Origin: Moorella mulderi DSM 14980
GTDB taxonomy: Bacteria; Bacillota; DSM-521; Neomoorellales; Neomoorellaceae
Length of the DNA: 64,000 nucleotides
Direction: 5' to 3'
NCBI RefSeq assembly: GCF_001594015.1
Contig: NZ_LTBC01000009.1
Coordinates: 22,291-86,290 of the forward strand
Shown: one piece after another, positions 18,016 through 26,877 of the stretch
Layout of the letters: each line of letters begins with the position of its first letter
How positions within the stretch are numbered: position 1 is the stretch's first letter
Notes under the pieces: generated by a model
Told to the model about the DNA's origin: nothing
The model's input: only the letters and a program-made list of their open reading frames with translations
Database searches by the model: none
Program-made: the position numbers and the translations under genes

Positions 18016-19362
18016 TCAGCTACAGAATCTACGTACTACATTGTACAACAGGCGGGTACCAAAAAGCAGGTTCTCTACCGAAATTCGTTCATTATGACTG
18101 TGTAATAATTCCCTCACCGGCGCGTCGGGATCCGGTCGCGTGGGCATAAAGCCATACACTCGGACTCCGTTCCTCTTGCATAAGTGCTTGGCATCTGTCC
18201 CACCTGTAGAAAGAAATGGCACTAGTGCTGCACCTTGCTCCTCCTCAGCAATTACCTCTGCCATACAACGGTACAACTCGGAGTCGGGGTCGGCCTCCAA
18301 ACCAGAGCCCGAATCTATGACTTCCACCTCAACACCTCCTAGCGGCGATAACTGCTCCCGTACACGGTCTAAGAAGGCGGCTGGTTCAGAACCCGGCACC
18401 AGTCTGGCATCTACCATCAGGGTGGCCTCCGACGGTATCACGTTTATTTTTTCCCCCGCCTTCAATATGGTAGGGCTAAGGGTATCATGGGTTGTCGCAT
18501 AAATATCTGCTGCCAGGCCCTCGGGGAGTAGGGAAGTTTCCTCGGCGTTAAGCCTGCAACCCCGGGCGAGCTTGTCCAGGACAGTAACGACTTCCGGGGG
18601 CTGGCCAGCCGCCGTAATCCGGAAAAACTCCCGGATGGTCTGCGTCATCCTGGCTGACATTTTCATTTCGTTCAGCGATTGCAATACCCGGCCCATTAGG
18701 AATATGGGGTTATCTGAAGTGGGCCTTGAAGCGTGACCCCCCTTGCCTTTCGTTGTCACCCGGAAGCGACACCGACCTTTCTCGCCTACCTGACATGCAT
18801 AGTATCTATGGCTACCCAGAACGAACCCATACCCACCTCCCTCATTGATGACGTAGGGAGCATCTATCAAGTCAGGTCGATTGGCTACCAGCCATCCTGC
18901 ACCCCATTTGCCTCCTGTCTCTTCATCTGCGGTAGCAGCCAGGATTAAATCGCGGCCCAGCTTTCTCCCCTGGCGCCAGAGGAGTAATAGAACCATAACT
19001 TCCATTACAGTAAGACCCTTGCAATCTAAAGTACCTCGGCCCCAAATATATCCTCCGGCCAGCTCACCCGAGAAGGGATCGCGCTCCCACTTATCACGCT
19101 CTACACCGACAACGTCCAGATGCGAAAGGAGTAACAAAGGGTCCCCCCGCTCGCCAGAGCCGGAAAGACGGCAAATCAGGCTCCCGCGCCCGGGCTGAGG
19201 TTCTATCACCTCCGGCGACAGACCCTCTCTCCGTAGAATTTCAGCTAGATAGAATGCAGCTGCAGTTTCGTTTCCAGGAGGGTTGGTAGTATCTATCCGT
19301 ACTAACCCCTGAAGAATAGACGTGGCTTCTTCAGCAACCGCTCCCCAATCAACATCTTGCAT
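18016..19362 (-). CDS. M20 family metallopeptidase (ArgE/DapE/ACY1 type)
   Basis: Dizinc amidohydrolase of 448 aa. Visible motifs are LLLLSHLDVVGVE, the bridging aspartate in GRGTLDCKGLTV, the catalytic glutamate pair in ATADEETGG, and a late histidine in RELLHSHNERI. The family removes acyl or aminoacyl groups from amino-acid derivatives. Here it is the last gene of the DUF917/racemase/Pot-transporter cluster and could release a free amino acid from an N-carbamoyl or N-acyl intermediate (inference). GGAGG lies 10 bases before the ATG. Confidence 0.85.
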   Translation of the reverse strand: MQDVDWGAVAEEATSILQGLVRIDTTNPPGNETAAAFYLAEILRREGLSPEVIEPQPGRGSLICRLSGSGERGDPLLLLSHLDVVGVERDKWERDPFSGELAGGYIWGRGTLDCKGLTVMEVMVLLLLWRQGRKLGRDLILAATADEETGGKWGAGWLVANRPDLIDAPYVINEGGGYGFVLGSHRYYACQVGEKGRCRFRVTTKGKGGHASRPTSDNPIFLMGRVLQSLNEMKMSARMTQTIREFFRITAAGQPPEVVTVLDKLARGCRLNAEETSLLPEGLAADIYATTHDTLSPTILKAGEKINVIPSEATLMVDARLVPGSEPAAFLDRVREQLSPLGGVEVEVIDSGSGLEADPDSELYRCMAEVIAEEEQGAALVPFLSTGGTDAKHLCKRNGVRVYGFMPTRPDPDAPVRELLHSHNERISVENLLFGTRLLYNVVRRFCS

Positions 19363-19457
19363 TTATCAGCTACCTCCAATCGATAGCCCATGGTAAATTT
19401 AACCAAATCATTTGCTTCAGTTGTACATCCGGACCGAGTAAACAAAAACCGGCCTAT

Positions 19458-20342
19458 CTATTGTCTTTTCTCGAATCCGCTCTTACTCCATTTCCGCCAG
19501 GCGCAGGACCGGTGCTCCCGGCATTTTGGGCAGCCTGCCCGACATTCTTCCATACTCCTGGAACTGCCGCTGGTACAAGCACCCTTCACGTCTAAAACAA
19601 CGGATATCGCTGCCTGCACCTTTGCTTCATCGCCTTCAGCCACCATCGTTGTGGCCCCCTCGGCCCCGTTTATTCCTCCCCGGCCAATTACCGTGCAGAT
19701 TGCGCCAGAAAGTATTTCCACTGCCTCCCTTTCCGTAACTACATGACCCACAACTGGCATAAGGCCAACTGCCATGCCCATGGACCACGACGTACCGGTC
19801 AGGCCGCAATGTTTTATTGCTTCATCCACAGGCCCGGGTATCAGTTTTTCGAGCCCACAAGCTACGAAAACCTTAACCCCTTGTGCCATCAAGCCTGACA
19901 AAGCCCTCCCTGGATTACCCCCCAGCAGGCTTCCAGCCATCATCGCCGCCCTTCCCTGGGGGTCCAGGGCATTTGCACCCAGCACCGCTACATCTCCTAA
20001 CGAAAGAGAAGCTACCTCCTCTGCGAAACAACCATCGATGTTCCGCCAACTACCCTTTTCCAGGATGATACTGTGAGGTGAATCATCGCCGGAATCCCAA
20101 GCTGCTTTAGTCCCTCGAGGAGTAACTCGCCCGGAAATGCGCAACGCCACCTTTGCCAGTTGTTCCGCCACAGCCGATACTGTGGTACCGCCCTTAAGAA
20201 GTATTCGGCCTGTTTCTAGAGCCCGTCTCACATCAGGCAAAGCCGCGATGGCGCGGGCTATTAAAAGCTTCCCTTCAGGTACCGTAAGTGTGAACTGCGC
20301 TCGCACCATCCCTCCCAGCCCTGCCACTTCTTCGGCTTTCAA
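19458..20342 (-). CDS. Unrecognised conserved-looking protein in catabolic cluster
   Basis: Protein of 294 aa that I do not recognise. It is soluble with a glycine-rich alternating helix/strand pattern: EGKLLIARAIAALPDV, LLKGGTTVSAVAEQL, GDVAVLGANALDPQGRAAMMAG, VVGHVVTEREAVE and TVIGRGGINGAEGAT. The C-terminus carries four cysteines in ECRAGCPKCREHRSCAW, which may bind metal or be a late addition. The TTG at 20342 follows GGGAGG at 7 bases. Position between AroM and M20 genes suggests an enzyme in the same pathway; function unknown. Confidence 0.6.
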   Translation of the reverse strand: MKAEEVAGLGGMVRAQFTLTVPEGKLLIARAIAALPDVRRALETGRILLKGGTTVSAVAEQLAKVALRISGRVTPRGTKAAWDSGDDSPHSIILEKGSWRNIDGCFAEEVASLSLGDVAVLGANALDPQGRAAMMAGSLLGGNPGRALSGLMAQGVKVFVACGLEKLIPGPVDEAIKHCGLTGTSWSMGMAVGLMPVVGHVVTEREAVEILSGAICTVIGRGGINGAEGATTMVAEGDEAKVQAAISVVLDVKGACTSGSSRSMEECRAGCPKCREHRSCAWRKWSKSGFEKRQ

Positions 20343-20423
20343 GGTAAATCCTCCCTGCTGTTTTTGACTTCTTTCAAGTTGCTATACAAGATATAAGGGT
20401 GCAAGTGTCTCACCACGGGCGCT

Positions 20424-21113
20424 CTAGCAGGAGGATAATAGCTCCTGAACCACCCGGGCGACCAGTGACCGGGCCAAGATTACCCGCTCTCCAAATACCT
20501 TGCGTACCAAGGATTTCATTGTGGTTGAATATCCGAAGCAATTCATAAACACCAGGTCGCACCCCGCTTTTGCCAGGGCCTCGGCCGCTTGCTCTATTCC
20601 CTGCTCTATCCGTTCCAGAGGGCCATACGGGGATGCGTCCTTCGCCACCACCCGGACACCAAGGTGTTCAAAATCTGCCTGGGCTGCCGCGACTTGCTCC
20701 GGAAGCGGAACCAGCACTCCCAACAACCCGTGACCGACCAGTGCCTTTACTACTGAATGGCACACTTCAGAAGATCTCATTAACCTTGGCTCCGGAGGAA
20801 GGCCTGAAAAGTTGCCCGTGCACATGAGTACAACCAGTTCGCTACCCTCCATAAGTGCCTTGTGAGCCTGCCTCTCGATCAAGGGTATCAGGGCCTTCTT
20901 AGCTAGTACCGCCGTCTTGCCAGAACGGAGGGGTGTCACGATACGAGCCTCTTCGCCCACCGGTGCCAAATTGGCGATGTCCCTCGGCTCCAAACCGTCT
21001 AGGACTCCCAGTTCCTGCACGCAATGTTCTCCACCCAGGATACCACTGAACTCGGATACCAAGGAATCAGGGCGCGGTGTCTGGCCCATCATAAGTAAGG
21101 TTACGCGCGCCAA
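20424..21113 (-). CDS. AroM family protein
   Basis: Protein of 229 aa with the AroM hallmark GQTPRPD near the N-terminus and a later VVLMCTGNFSGL and FMNCFGYSTTMK, resembling the two-cysteine Asp/Glu racemase fold. AroM function is unknown. The start is uncertain: the TTG at 21113 overlaps the racemase stop by 13 bp and gives a family-like beginning; an open frame runs to 21179. The adjacent racemase of similar fold suggests paired action on one substrate. Confidence 0.75.
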   Translation of the reverse strand: MARVTLLMMGQTPRPDSLVSEFSGILGGEHCVQELGVLDGLEPRDIANLAPVGEEARIVTPLRSGKTAVLAKKALIPLIERQAHKALMEGSELVVLMCTGNFSGLPPEPRLMRSSEVCHSVVKALVGHGLLGVLVPLPEQVAAAQADFEHLGVRVVAKDASPYGPLERIEQGIEQAAEALAKAGCDLVFMNCFGYSTTMKSLVRKVFGERVILARSLVARVVQELLSSC

Positions 21114-21766
21114 CTTCTGATCGCCTCCCACAGCATAGCTCCCGCCGCCACTACGGGATCCACCACCGGTACACCGCACTCAAGTCGCAATAATGGCGCT
21201 AAACCCATACTAGACATAGCGCAACACCCAAAGAGAATTACGTCAGCGCCATCCTTAAGTGCCTGACGCGCTACATCTACTACAGCCTGCTTGCCCTGCC
21301 CAGATAGCAGATCACAAGCCGTCCGCATGCCCGGGACCGAATAGAAATTCAAAAACCGCCTACCAAGGATACTTTTAATAGGCCGGGGAACAGCCCCCTC
21401 CAGGCCCAAAACAGCCACTCGGTTGCCTTGTGCCGCCGCTACCGCTGCTCCGGAGGATCCCGCCCCTACTACCGGTATGCTTACTACTTTGCGCACCTCC
21501 ACCAGGCCCGGGTCGGCGGCGCAAGTTATCGCCAAGGCATCTAAGCCATCTGCCATCTCTTCTGCTAACCTAATAATCTTTGGCACCGCAAGTTGCTCTG
21601 TGTTATCATCAAAAATTCCCTGGGGTTGGTCAGGAATGCATCGAGAGATGGTCCGCATCCAGGGGAAAGCTGCTTCTAGGACCCTGCCGTGTGCTCCTAA
21701 CGTCTCTTCATCGTCAGTGGTTAGTACACGGATTAGTCCGACGTGAGCCTCAGATACACATGTCAC
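21101..21766 (-). CDS. Asp/Glu/hydantoin racemase family protein
   Basis: Protein of 221 aa with the two expected cysteine sites, TCAADPGL and LFGCCAMSSMG, about 110 residues apart, and GAGSSGAAVA between. The family racemises aspartate, glutamate or 5-substituted hydantoins without cofactor. The GTG at 21766 overlaps the preceding stop in GTGA and follows GGGGG at 9 bases; an ATG three codons earlier abuts the ribosome site and is less likely. Its DUF917 neighbour favours a hydantoin-like substrate (inference). Confidence 0.8.
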   Translation of the reverse strand: MTCVSEAHVGLIRVLTTDDEETLGAHGRVLEAAFPWMRTISRCIPDQPQGIFDDNTEQLAVPKIIRLAEEMADGLDALAITCAADPGLVEVRKVVSIPVVGAGSSGAAVAAAQGNRVAVLGLEGAVPRPIKSILGRRFLNFYSVPGMRTACDLLSGQGKQAVVDVARQALKDGADVILFGCCAMSSMGLAPLLRLECGVPVVDPVVAAGAMLWEAIRSWRA

Positions 21767-22914
21767 TGGTGGCATCCCCCTTTTGCATTCAAAACCTCTT
21801 CTATCGGTCGGTACTCGAAATCAAAGCCAAAATGACCTGGTCCAAGGTTTGCCAATCCATCAGGTGTCCGGTACTGCGGCCTGGCGCGCAGGGCAACAAC
21901 AGCCACCTTCTGGCCCGCAGCTACCTGTGGGTTGGTCAGGGGGATACCATTGCTCGTATCTATGACAGAAATTAGGTCCGGAGCTGTGATGTAAGGAATA
22001 TCATCGAGCCAGCTTATCAGGTTTTCATTCTTATACCAGATCCTCAGCGTACGGCCCTGCCAGGAACCCTCTCCCTTGATCACATGTTCTCCCCAGAAAA
22101 ATCCGTCGCGATTTTCTCCCCCAGTTTTAAATACTTCTCCCCGGAATATAACCCAACCGCTGGCACTAGCAGCAGCGACCTCAGCCACATCTCTTCCTTC
22201 CAATCGTGCCTCGAGCATTGCCCTTCCTACCTGCAATGCCTCACTAAGAGTGTACAAAACAGCAACATTTCTGGCGTCGCGCACCTTCTTTAAAAAGCCG
22301 GCCACACCGGTATGCCCGAACGATGCCACCGCAAGGTGCCTTACTATTCGCTCCGCTACCTGGGGGCTAAGGGCTTCTTTAACAACACATCTATTACCCC
22401 AGGCATCCACAGTGGCCAGGGGCCAGATTTTCCACCCGCTCAGGCACGGAGTAGTATTGCAGAGTTCCGGAATAGCCCGCCCCGCGTAGTCTGCATCCAG
22501 TACAGGGATTCCCAGGTAAGCACCTACCGTAAGGGCAACACAAGTATTTGACGCACCTAATTCCGGTGGTACGATAGCGCCTATCTTAACGCCCGCCACC
22601 GTCTCAAGTTCACGGACCGCTTCGGCTATGTGGTAGTGAAACTGGTTTTCCTCCCGCATTCCAAGCTTCTCCTTCAGCTCAATCATCGCGGGAGTAGGCG
22701 CTCCAGTCGATCCGGTCCTGCTGACCCTAACACACCAGGCGTCCTGATCTACCTCGTCAGGATCATACCACCCCACTTTGCGTCCTGAACTCAGCTCTGT
22801 CTCAATCAACTTTCTCCCTCGGCCCGGGTCGCCCCCGCCGCCTGTACCGAAGAAAGTAAGCCCTGTCAGAAAAGCCTCAATATCTTCTGCATCTTTCAAG
22901 AATGTTGTAGCCAT
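21763..22914 (-). CDS. DUF917 protein, copy 1
   Basis: Protein of 383 aa of the DUF917 family, related to S-methyl-thiohydantoin desulfurase and found with hydantoinase-type enzymes. Family marks are FFGTGGGGDPGRGR near residue 22, PPELGASNT and DADYAGRAIPEL in the middle, and a C-terminal beta-rich domain. A second copy lies at 24608-25744, about 35-40 percent similar by eye. Probably acts on a five-membered cyclic amide; the reaction is not known. Coupled to the racemase gene by 4-bp overlap. Confidence 0.85.
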   Translation of the reverse strand: MATTFLKDAEDIEAFLTGLTFFGTGGGGDPGRGRKLIETELSSGRKVGWYDPDEVDQDAWCVRVSRTGSTGAPTPAMIELKEKLGMREENQFHYHIAEAVRELETVAGVKIGAIVPPELGASNTCVALTVGAYLGIPVLDADYAGRAIPELCNTTPCLSGWKIWPLATVDAWGNRCVVKEALSPQVAERIVRHLAVASFGHTGVAGFLKKVRDARNVAVLYTLSEALQVGRAMLEARLEGRDVAEVAAASASGWVIFRGEVFKTGGENRDGFFWGEHVIKGEGSWQGRTLRIWYKNENLISWLDDIPYITAPDLISVIDTSNGIPLTNPQVAAGQKVAVVALRARPQYRTPDGLANLGPGHFGFDFEYRPIEEVLNAKGGCHQ

Positions 22915-22929
22915 TTTCTATCCCTTCCA

Positions 22930-23736
22930 TCATTTACTGCCCCAATACATACTCTCGAGGCCGACGAATTTCTCAGTCACCAAGATGATAACGGCAGTCA
23001 TAACAATTGTCACAGTACCGACCGCTGCGGCCGTCGGATCAAACTCAAACCGTAAATAATCGAACACCTGTATTGGCAATGGTGTCATGCCAACTCCTGA
23101 CAGCAATAGAGAAATAGGGAACTGGTCAAAGGATGTAATGAAGGAAAACATGGCTCCAGATATAATGCCTCCCTTGATAAGAGGCAACGTAATCCTACCC
23201 AATGTCGTGAACGGCCTGGCTCCTAGGCTCCTTGCGGCTTCTTCCAGGCTCCTGTCAAAATTATACAGTGCAGCGCTCACGGCTAAAAACACGTAGGGCA
23301 TGGTAACTAATACATGACCCAAGAGCAACCCTGCGTACGTCCCGCCCAAGCCAATTGTATAAAAGAAAATTAGCAGGGCAGTCCCGGTTAACATCCCCGG
23401 AAGCATCATGGGGGCGGTATGCAACACACGAAGAAAATCTTTACCTATGCGTGAGTACCTTACCACATAGAAACTGGCCATCGTTCCGATCACTGTCGAT
23501 ATACACGTGGTAATGAAGGCAAGTCTCAGGCTGAATATGAACGACCTAACAAACGGTTCGCTACTGAAAAACTTCTCAAACCACCGCAGGGAAAATCCCT
23601 GCGGTGGGAAACTTAAGTATTCCCCGGCGTTAAAAGCTGCAAGAACCACAATAATTATTGGTAACAGGAGAAAAACATAGATGAGAGCAACTGCCACAGC
23701 AAGCCCAATTCCACCTTGGCGTCGTTTCCCTTCCAT
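22930..23736 (-). CDS. ABC transporter permease, PotC type
   Basis: Inner-membrane subunit of 268 aa with six predicted helices and the ABC contact loop EEAARSLGARPFTTLGRITLP (EAA motif). It resembles the second permease of spermidine/putrescine-type importers. Follows copy B-type permease by 2 bp, so the two are cotranscribed and form the membrane channel of the importer. Confidence 0.88.
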   Translation of the reverse strand: MEGKRRQGGIGLAVAVALIYVFLLLPIIIVVLAAFNAGEYLSFPPQGFSLRWFEKFFSSEPFVRSFIFSLRLAFITTCISTVIGTMASFYVVRYSRIGKDFLRVLHTAPMMLPGMLTGTALLIFFYTIGLGGTYAGLLLGHVLVTMPYVFLAVSAALYNFDRSLEEAARSLGARPFTTLGRITLPLIKGGIISGAMFSFITSFDQFPISLLLSGVGMTPLPIQVFDYLRFEFDPTAAAVGTVTIVMTAVIILVTEKFVGLESMYWGSK

Positions 23737-23738
23737 GG

Positions 23739-24611
23739 CTAAGCTAGCCCCCTCATCAGCCGATTCATCGCCCTCGTATACAGCCAGATTATTAAACCTG
23801 AGACTATAAAGAGTACTATAGCTAGAGCCGAGCCAAAGGGCCAGTTAAATATATCTATCACCTGTTGTACCACCAGTATAGGTGTCATCATCACTTGAAA
23901 GCCACCTAACAACACGGGAATGGCGTAGGCACTTACTACCTGCAGAAATACCAGCAGGGTTCCTGAATAGACCCCCGGGAGACTCATTGGTAGTGTAACA
24001 CTAAAGAAAGTCCTCCTTGGTGATGCCCCCAAACTCTGTGCTGCCTCCTCTAAGACCGGATCTATAGTCTGGATACTCCCAGTAAGCGTCAAGATCATAA
24101 ATGGCAGGTTAATGTGTACCAGGGCAAGCATAACGCCAAAAGGGTTGTACATGAGCTTAAAGGGCCCAATTCCCAACCGTCCTAACAAACTGTTGACCAG
24201 CCCATTGTCCGCTAAGAGAACCATCCACCCATAGCAACGGATAACCACACCTACCAGAAGGGGTGACAGAATTCCTATCATCAACAATCCTTTCCACTTG
24301 GTCCGTGTTCGCGCCAAGTAGTAAGCAACCGGATACCCCAATAGCAAACATCCCAACGTTGTGCCTATGCTGTAAACCAAGGTCCACATCATTATTCTCA
24401 GGTAGTAGCTATCGCCTAGGGCCTTGGCATAGTTGGCGAGAGTAAATGCCTTCTCGTACCCTGATATCTGTCCCGGCTTACAAAAGCTTACCGGAACCAT
24501 GTAGCCATAAGGTGCCACCAGCAGAAAAGATATCAGCAAAACTGAGGGTACTAGCAATAGAAATGTCGGGGCAACTTTTCCTCTCTGTCCTTGAGGTGTC
24601 AACTCGTTCAC
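23739..24611 (-). CDS. ABC transporter permease, PotB type
   Basis: Membrane subunit of 290 aa with six helices and EAA motif EEAAQSLGASPRRTFFSVTLP. First permease of a Pot-like importer. The GTG start at 24611 overlaps the stop of the upstream DUF917 gene in GTGA, so translation is coupled: transporter and enzyme are one functional unit. Confidence 0.88.
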   Translation of the reverse strand: MNELTPQGQRGKVAPTFLLLVPSVLLISFLLVAPYGYMVPVSFCKPGQISGYEKAFTLANYAKALGDSYYLRIMMWTLVYSIGTTLGCLLLGYPVAYYLARTRTKWKGLLMIGILSPLLVGVVIRCYGWMVLLADNGLVNSLLGRLGIGPFKLMYNPFGVMLALVHINLPFMILTLTGSIQTIDPVLEEAAQSLGASPRRTFFSVTLPMSLPGVYSGTLLVFLQVVSAYAIPVLLGGFQVMMTPILVVQQVIDIFNWPFGSALAIVLFIVSGLIIWLYTRAMNRLMRGLA

Positions 24612-25744
24612 CCTCTGCCTTCAGTATCAACAGATATTGGAGAATAATCGATATCGAAACCATAGTGACGCGGTCCCAATTGCTCAATGGCTTTCTTATT
24701 ACGGTGTGCCTGCCGCGCCGGCGCAACCAAAATGGCTACACAACGGCCTACCTCCAGGGAGTGGTTGGGAACCGGCTCACCTGATGACGGGTCCATTTGC
24801 ATGATCATGTCAGGCGACGTCGCCCCAACTCCATCGCCGATCCACAGTAGGTGGTTTTCATTCCGGAACCAAATACGTGCTTCTTGTCCTTGCCAGTCCC
24901 CTCGGCCAATAAAATAGTGATAACCCTGGTAATATCCGTCTACGACACCAGTCTCAGCATTTACCAACTCCCCTTCAAACACGACCTTTGCGCCTGTAGC
25001 GCGGGCCGCAGCAGCCACGGGATCCGTTCCACCTTCAAGGGCCTTTCTAATCGCGCGCCCAACCTCCAGAGACTGTGATAGGGTATGCCATACCAGCACC
25101 CGCTTCGTATCCTTGCCTGAGAGAACAAATCCTGCCAATGCTGTATTGCCAAAAGCAGCCATGGCCAGCATCTTGCCTACTCGCTCAGCCATGCTATAGT
25201 TGCGTGATGCCCGAATTACCGTTATATCTCCCCACTTATCCACGCTCACCATTGGCAACATGGGTAGTCCATACAGGCATGGCGTGCACTGGGCTATCTC
25301 AGGCAGGGCACGGCCGGCATAGTCGCCATCAGGTACCAACAAATCCAGCTTGGCTGCTACACAAAGTGGCCCCGGGGTATTGGACCCCCCCAGTTCCGGA
25401 CAGATAACATACTTTGGTCGGAAACCTAGGACTTCTATCAAAACTTCAGCAGCCTTTACCAGGTTATCGGGATAGGTGAAGTCTGTTAAACCCATGGCTA
25501 ACTTCTTACGTTCATCTTCAGGGGTAAGGCGGGCACGGTTACCCATAAAGCTGACGCACATGGTGTAGTCATCATCCCTAATTGTCTCCGCATCAACCCA
25601 TCCTACCTTCAATCCCTGGGCCAAGGCCTCACTAAACAGGCGGCGGCCTTCTTCCGGGCTTCCTCCACCTCCCGTACCTAAAAGCGTAGCTCCCCTCACC
25701 AAATCTTCAGCTTCCTGCTGTGATTTCAGCCAGAATTCACCCAT
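24608..25744 (-). CDS. DUF917 protein, copy 2
   Basis: Protein of 378 aa, paralogue of the gene at 21763-22914, with LLGTGGGGSPEEGR, PELGGSNTPGPL and PDGDYAGRALPEI in the same order. The two copies are separated by the two permease genes. They may form a heteromer or act at two steps. ATG follows GGGGAGG at 7 bases. Confidence 0.85.
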   Translation of the reverse strand: MGEFWLKSQQEAEDLVRGATLLGTGGGGSPEEGRRLFSEALAQGLKVGWVDAETIRDDDYTMCVSFMGNRARLTPEDERKKLAMGLTDFTYPDNLVKAAEVLIEVLGFRPKYVICPELGGSNTPGPLCVAAKLDLLVPDGDYAGRALPEIAQCTPCLYGLPMLPMVSVDKWGDITVIRASRNYSMAERVGKMLAMAAFGNTALAGFVLSGKDTKRVLVWHTLSQSLEVGRAIRKALEGGTDPVAAAARATGAKVVFEGELVNAETGVVDGYYQGYHYFIGRGDWQGQEARIWFRNENHLLWIGDGVGATSPDMIMQMDPSSGEPVPNHSLEVGRCVAILVAPARQAHRNKKAIEQLGPRHYGFDIDYSPISVDTEGRG

Positions 25745-25769
25745 AACATTGCCTCCCCACTTAACTTGT

Positions 25770-26849
25770 TTAGTGTTCTGCCGGAATGAGCCAGGAAGAG
25801 GAAGGAGAAAAGGAAAGGTCCACCTCAGTTCCCAACCCTAGTATGTCAATGGGGCTGCCCTGAACTCGCACCAGCAATCCGTCTCCTACCTCCACCCAGT
25901 AATCGACGGTATTACCAAGAAAAGCGCTTTCTTTAATTACGCCACGGATTATATTTTGACCGGGAAGGGCCACCCTTGCCGAATGCCTGTGCAGGCTGAT
26001 GGCTTCAGGACGCACAGTCAGGAGCACCTTTTCACCCACTCCCAAACCACGGCTTTCAGCACACTCAACCAGACCCACACTTGTCATAACTTTGCAGCCA
26101 CTCTCAAGTATCTCTTGAACGCTACCTGTAAGGAAATTGGCCAATCCGATAAATTGAGCTACCTCTGGGGTGGCGGGGTGGCGGTAAACCTCCGCCGGCG
26201 GGCCTATTTGGGCAAGTTTGCCTGCAAACATCACCGCCACCCGATCCGCCAGTACCATCGCCTCTGCCTGGTCATGGGTAACATACACTGCGGTTATCCC
26301 GACATTTTTTTGAAGGGAGCGAATGTAGAACCGCATTTCCTCTCTGAGTTTGGCGTCAAGATTGGCCAGGGGCTCATCCAGGAGCAATAGGGAGGGCGAG
26401 ATTACTAAAGCCCTGGCCAGGGCAACGCGCTGCTGCTGACCACCACTTAGTTGGCGGGGGTATCGTTCCCCCGCCCCACTCAATCCCACGCGTTCGAGAA
26501 CCTCGCAAACCCGCCGGTGTATTTCAGCCTTCGTACAACGGCGCAACCGAAGACCGAAGGCAATGTTTTCATACACCGTCATATGCGGGAACAGCGCGTA
26601 ATTCTGGAACACCATACCAATGTTCCGCTGCTCAGGAGGGAGCAATGTAACTTGCTTGTCGCCAAAAAAGACATCACCCTCGTCCGGTAATTCGAAGCCC
26701 GAGATGCACCTCAGCGTGGTCGTCTTACCGCAGCCGCTTGGCCCCAGCAACGCCAGAAGCTCACCATCGCCAACACAAAGGTTCAGGTCGTCAACTGCGG
26801 TAAAAGAACCGAACCGTTTAGTCAGCCCAACTAACCGCAACTCTGCCAC
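25770..26849 (-). CDS. ABC transporter ATPase, PotA type
   Basis: ATPase of 359 aa: Walker A GPSGCGKTTTLR, signature LSGGQQQRVALARAL, Walker B LLLLDEPLANLD, then a C-terminal TOBE domain of about 110 residues. Matches the ATPase of spermidine/putrescine/iron/thiamine-type importers and serves the two permeases downstream. GTG at 26849 (GGAGGG at 8 bases) is preferred; TTG one codon earlier is possible. Confidence 0.9.
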   Translation of the reverse strand: MAELRLVGLTKRFGSFTAVDDLNLCVGDGELLALLGPSGCGKTTTLRCISGFELPDEGDVFFGDKQVTLLPPEQRNIGMVFQNYALFPHMTVYENIAFGLRLRRCTKAEIHRRVCEVLERVGLSGAGERYPRQLSGGQQQRVALARALVISPSLLLLDEPLANLDAKLREEMRFYIRSLQKNVGITAVYVTHDQAEAMVLADRVAVMFAGKLAQIGPPAEVYRHPATPEVAQFIGLANFLTGSVQEILESGCKVMTSVGLVECAESRGLGVGEKVLLTVRPEAISLHRHSARVALPGQNIIRGVIKESAFLGNTVDYWVEVGDGLLVRVQGSPIDILGLGTEVDLSFSPSSSWLIPAEH

Positions 26850-26877
26850 CAATCTTACCCTCCTACTAGTTTCAAGC

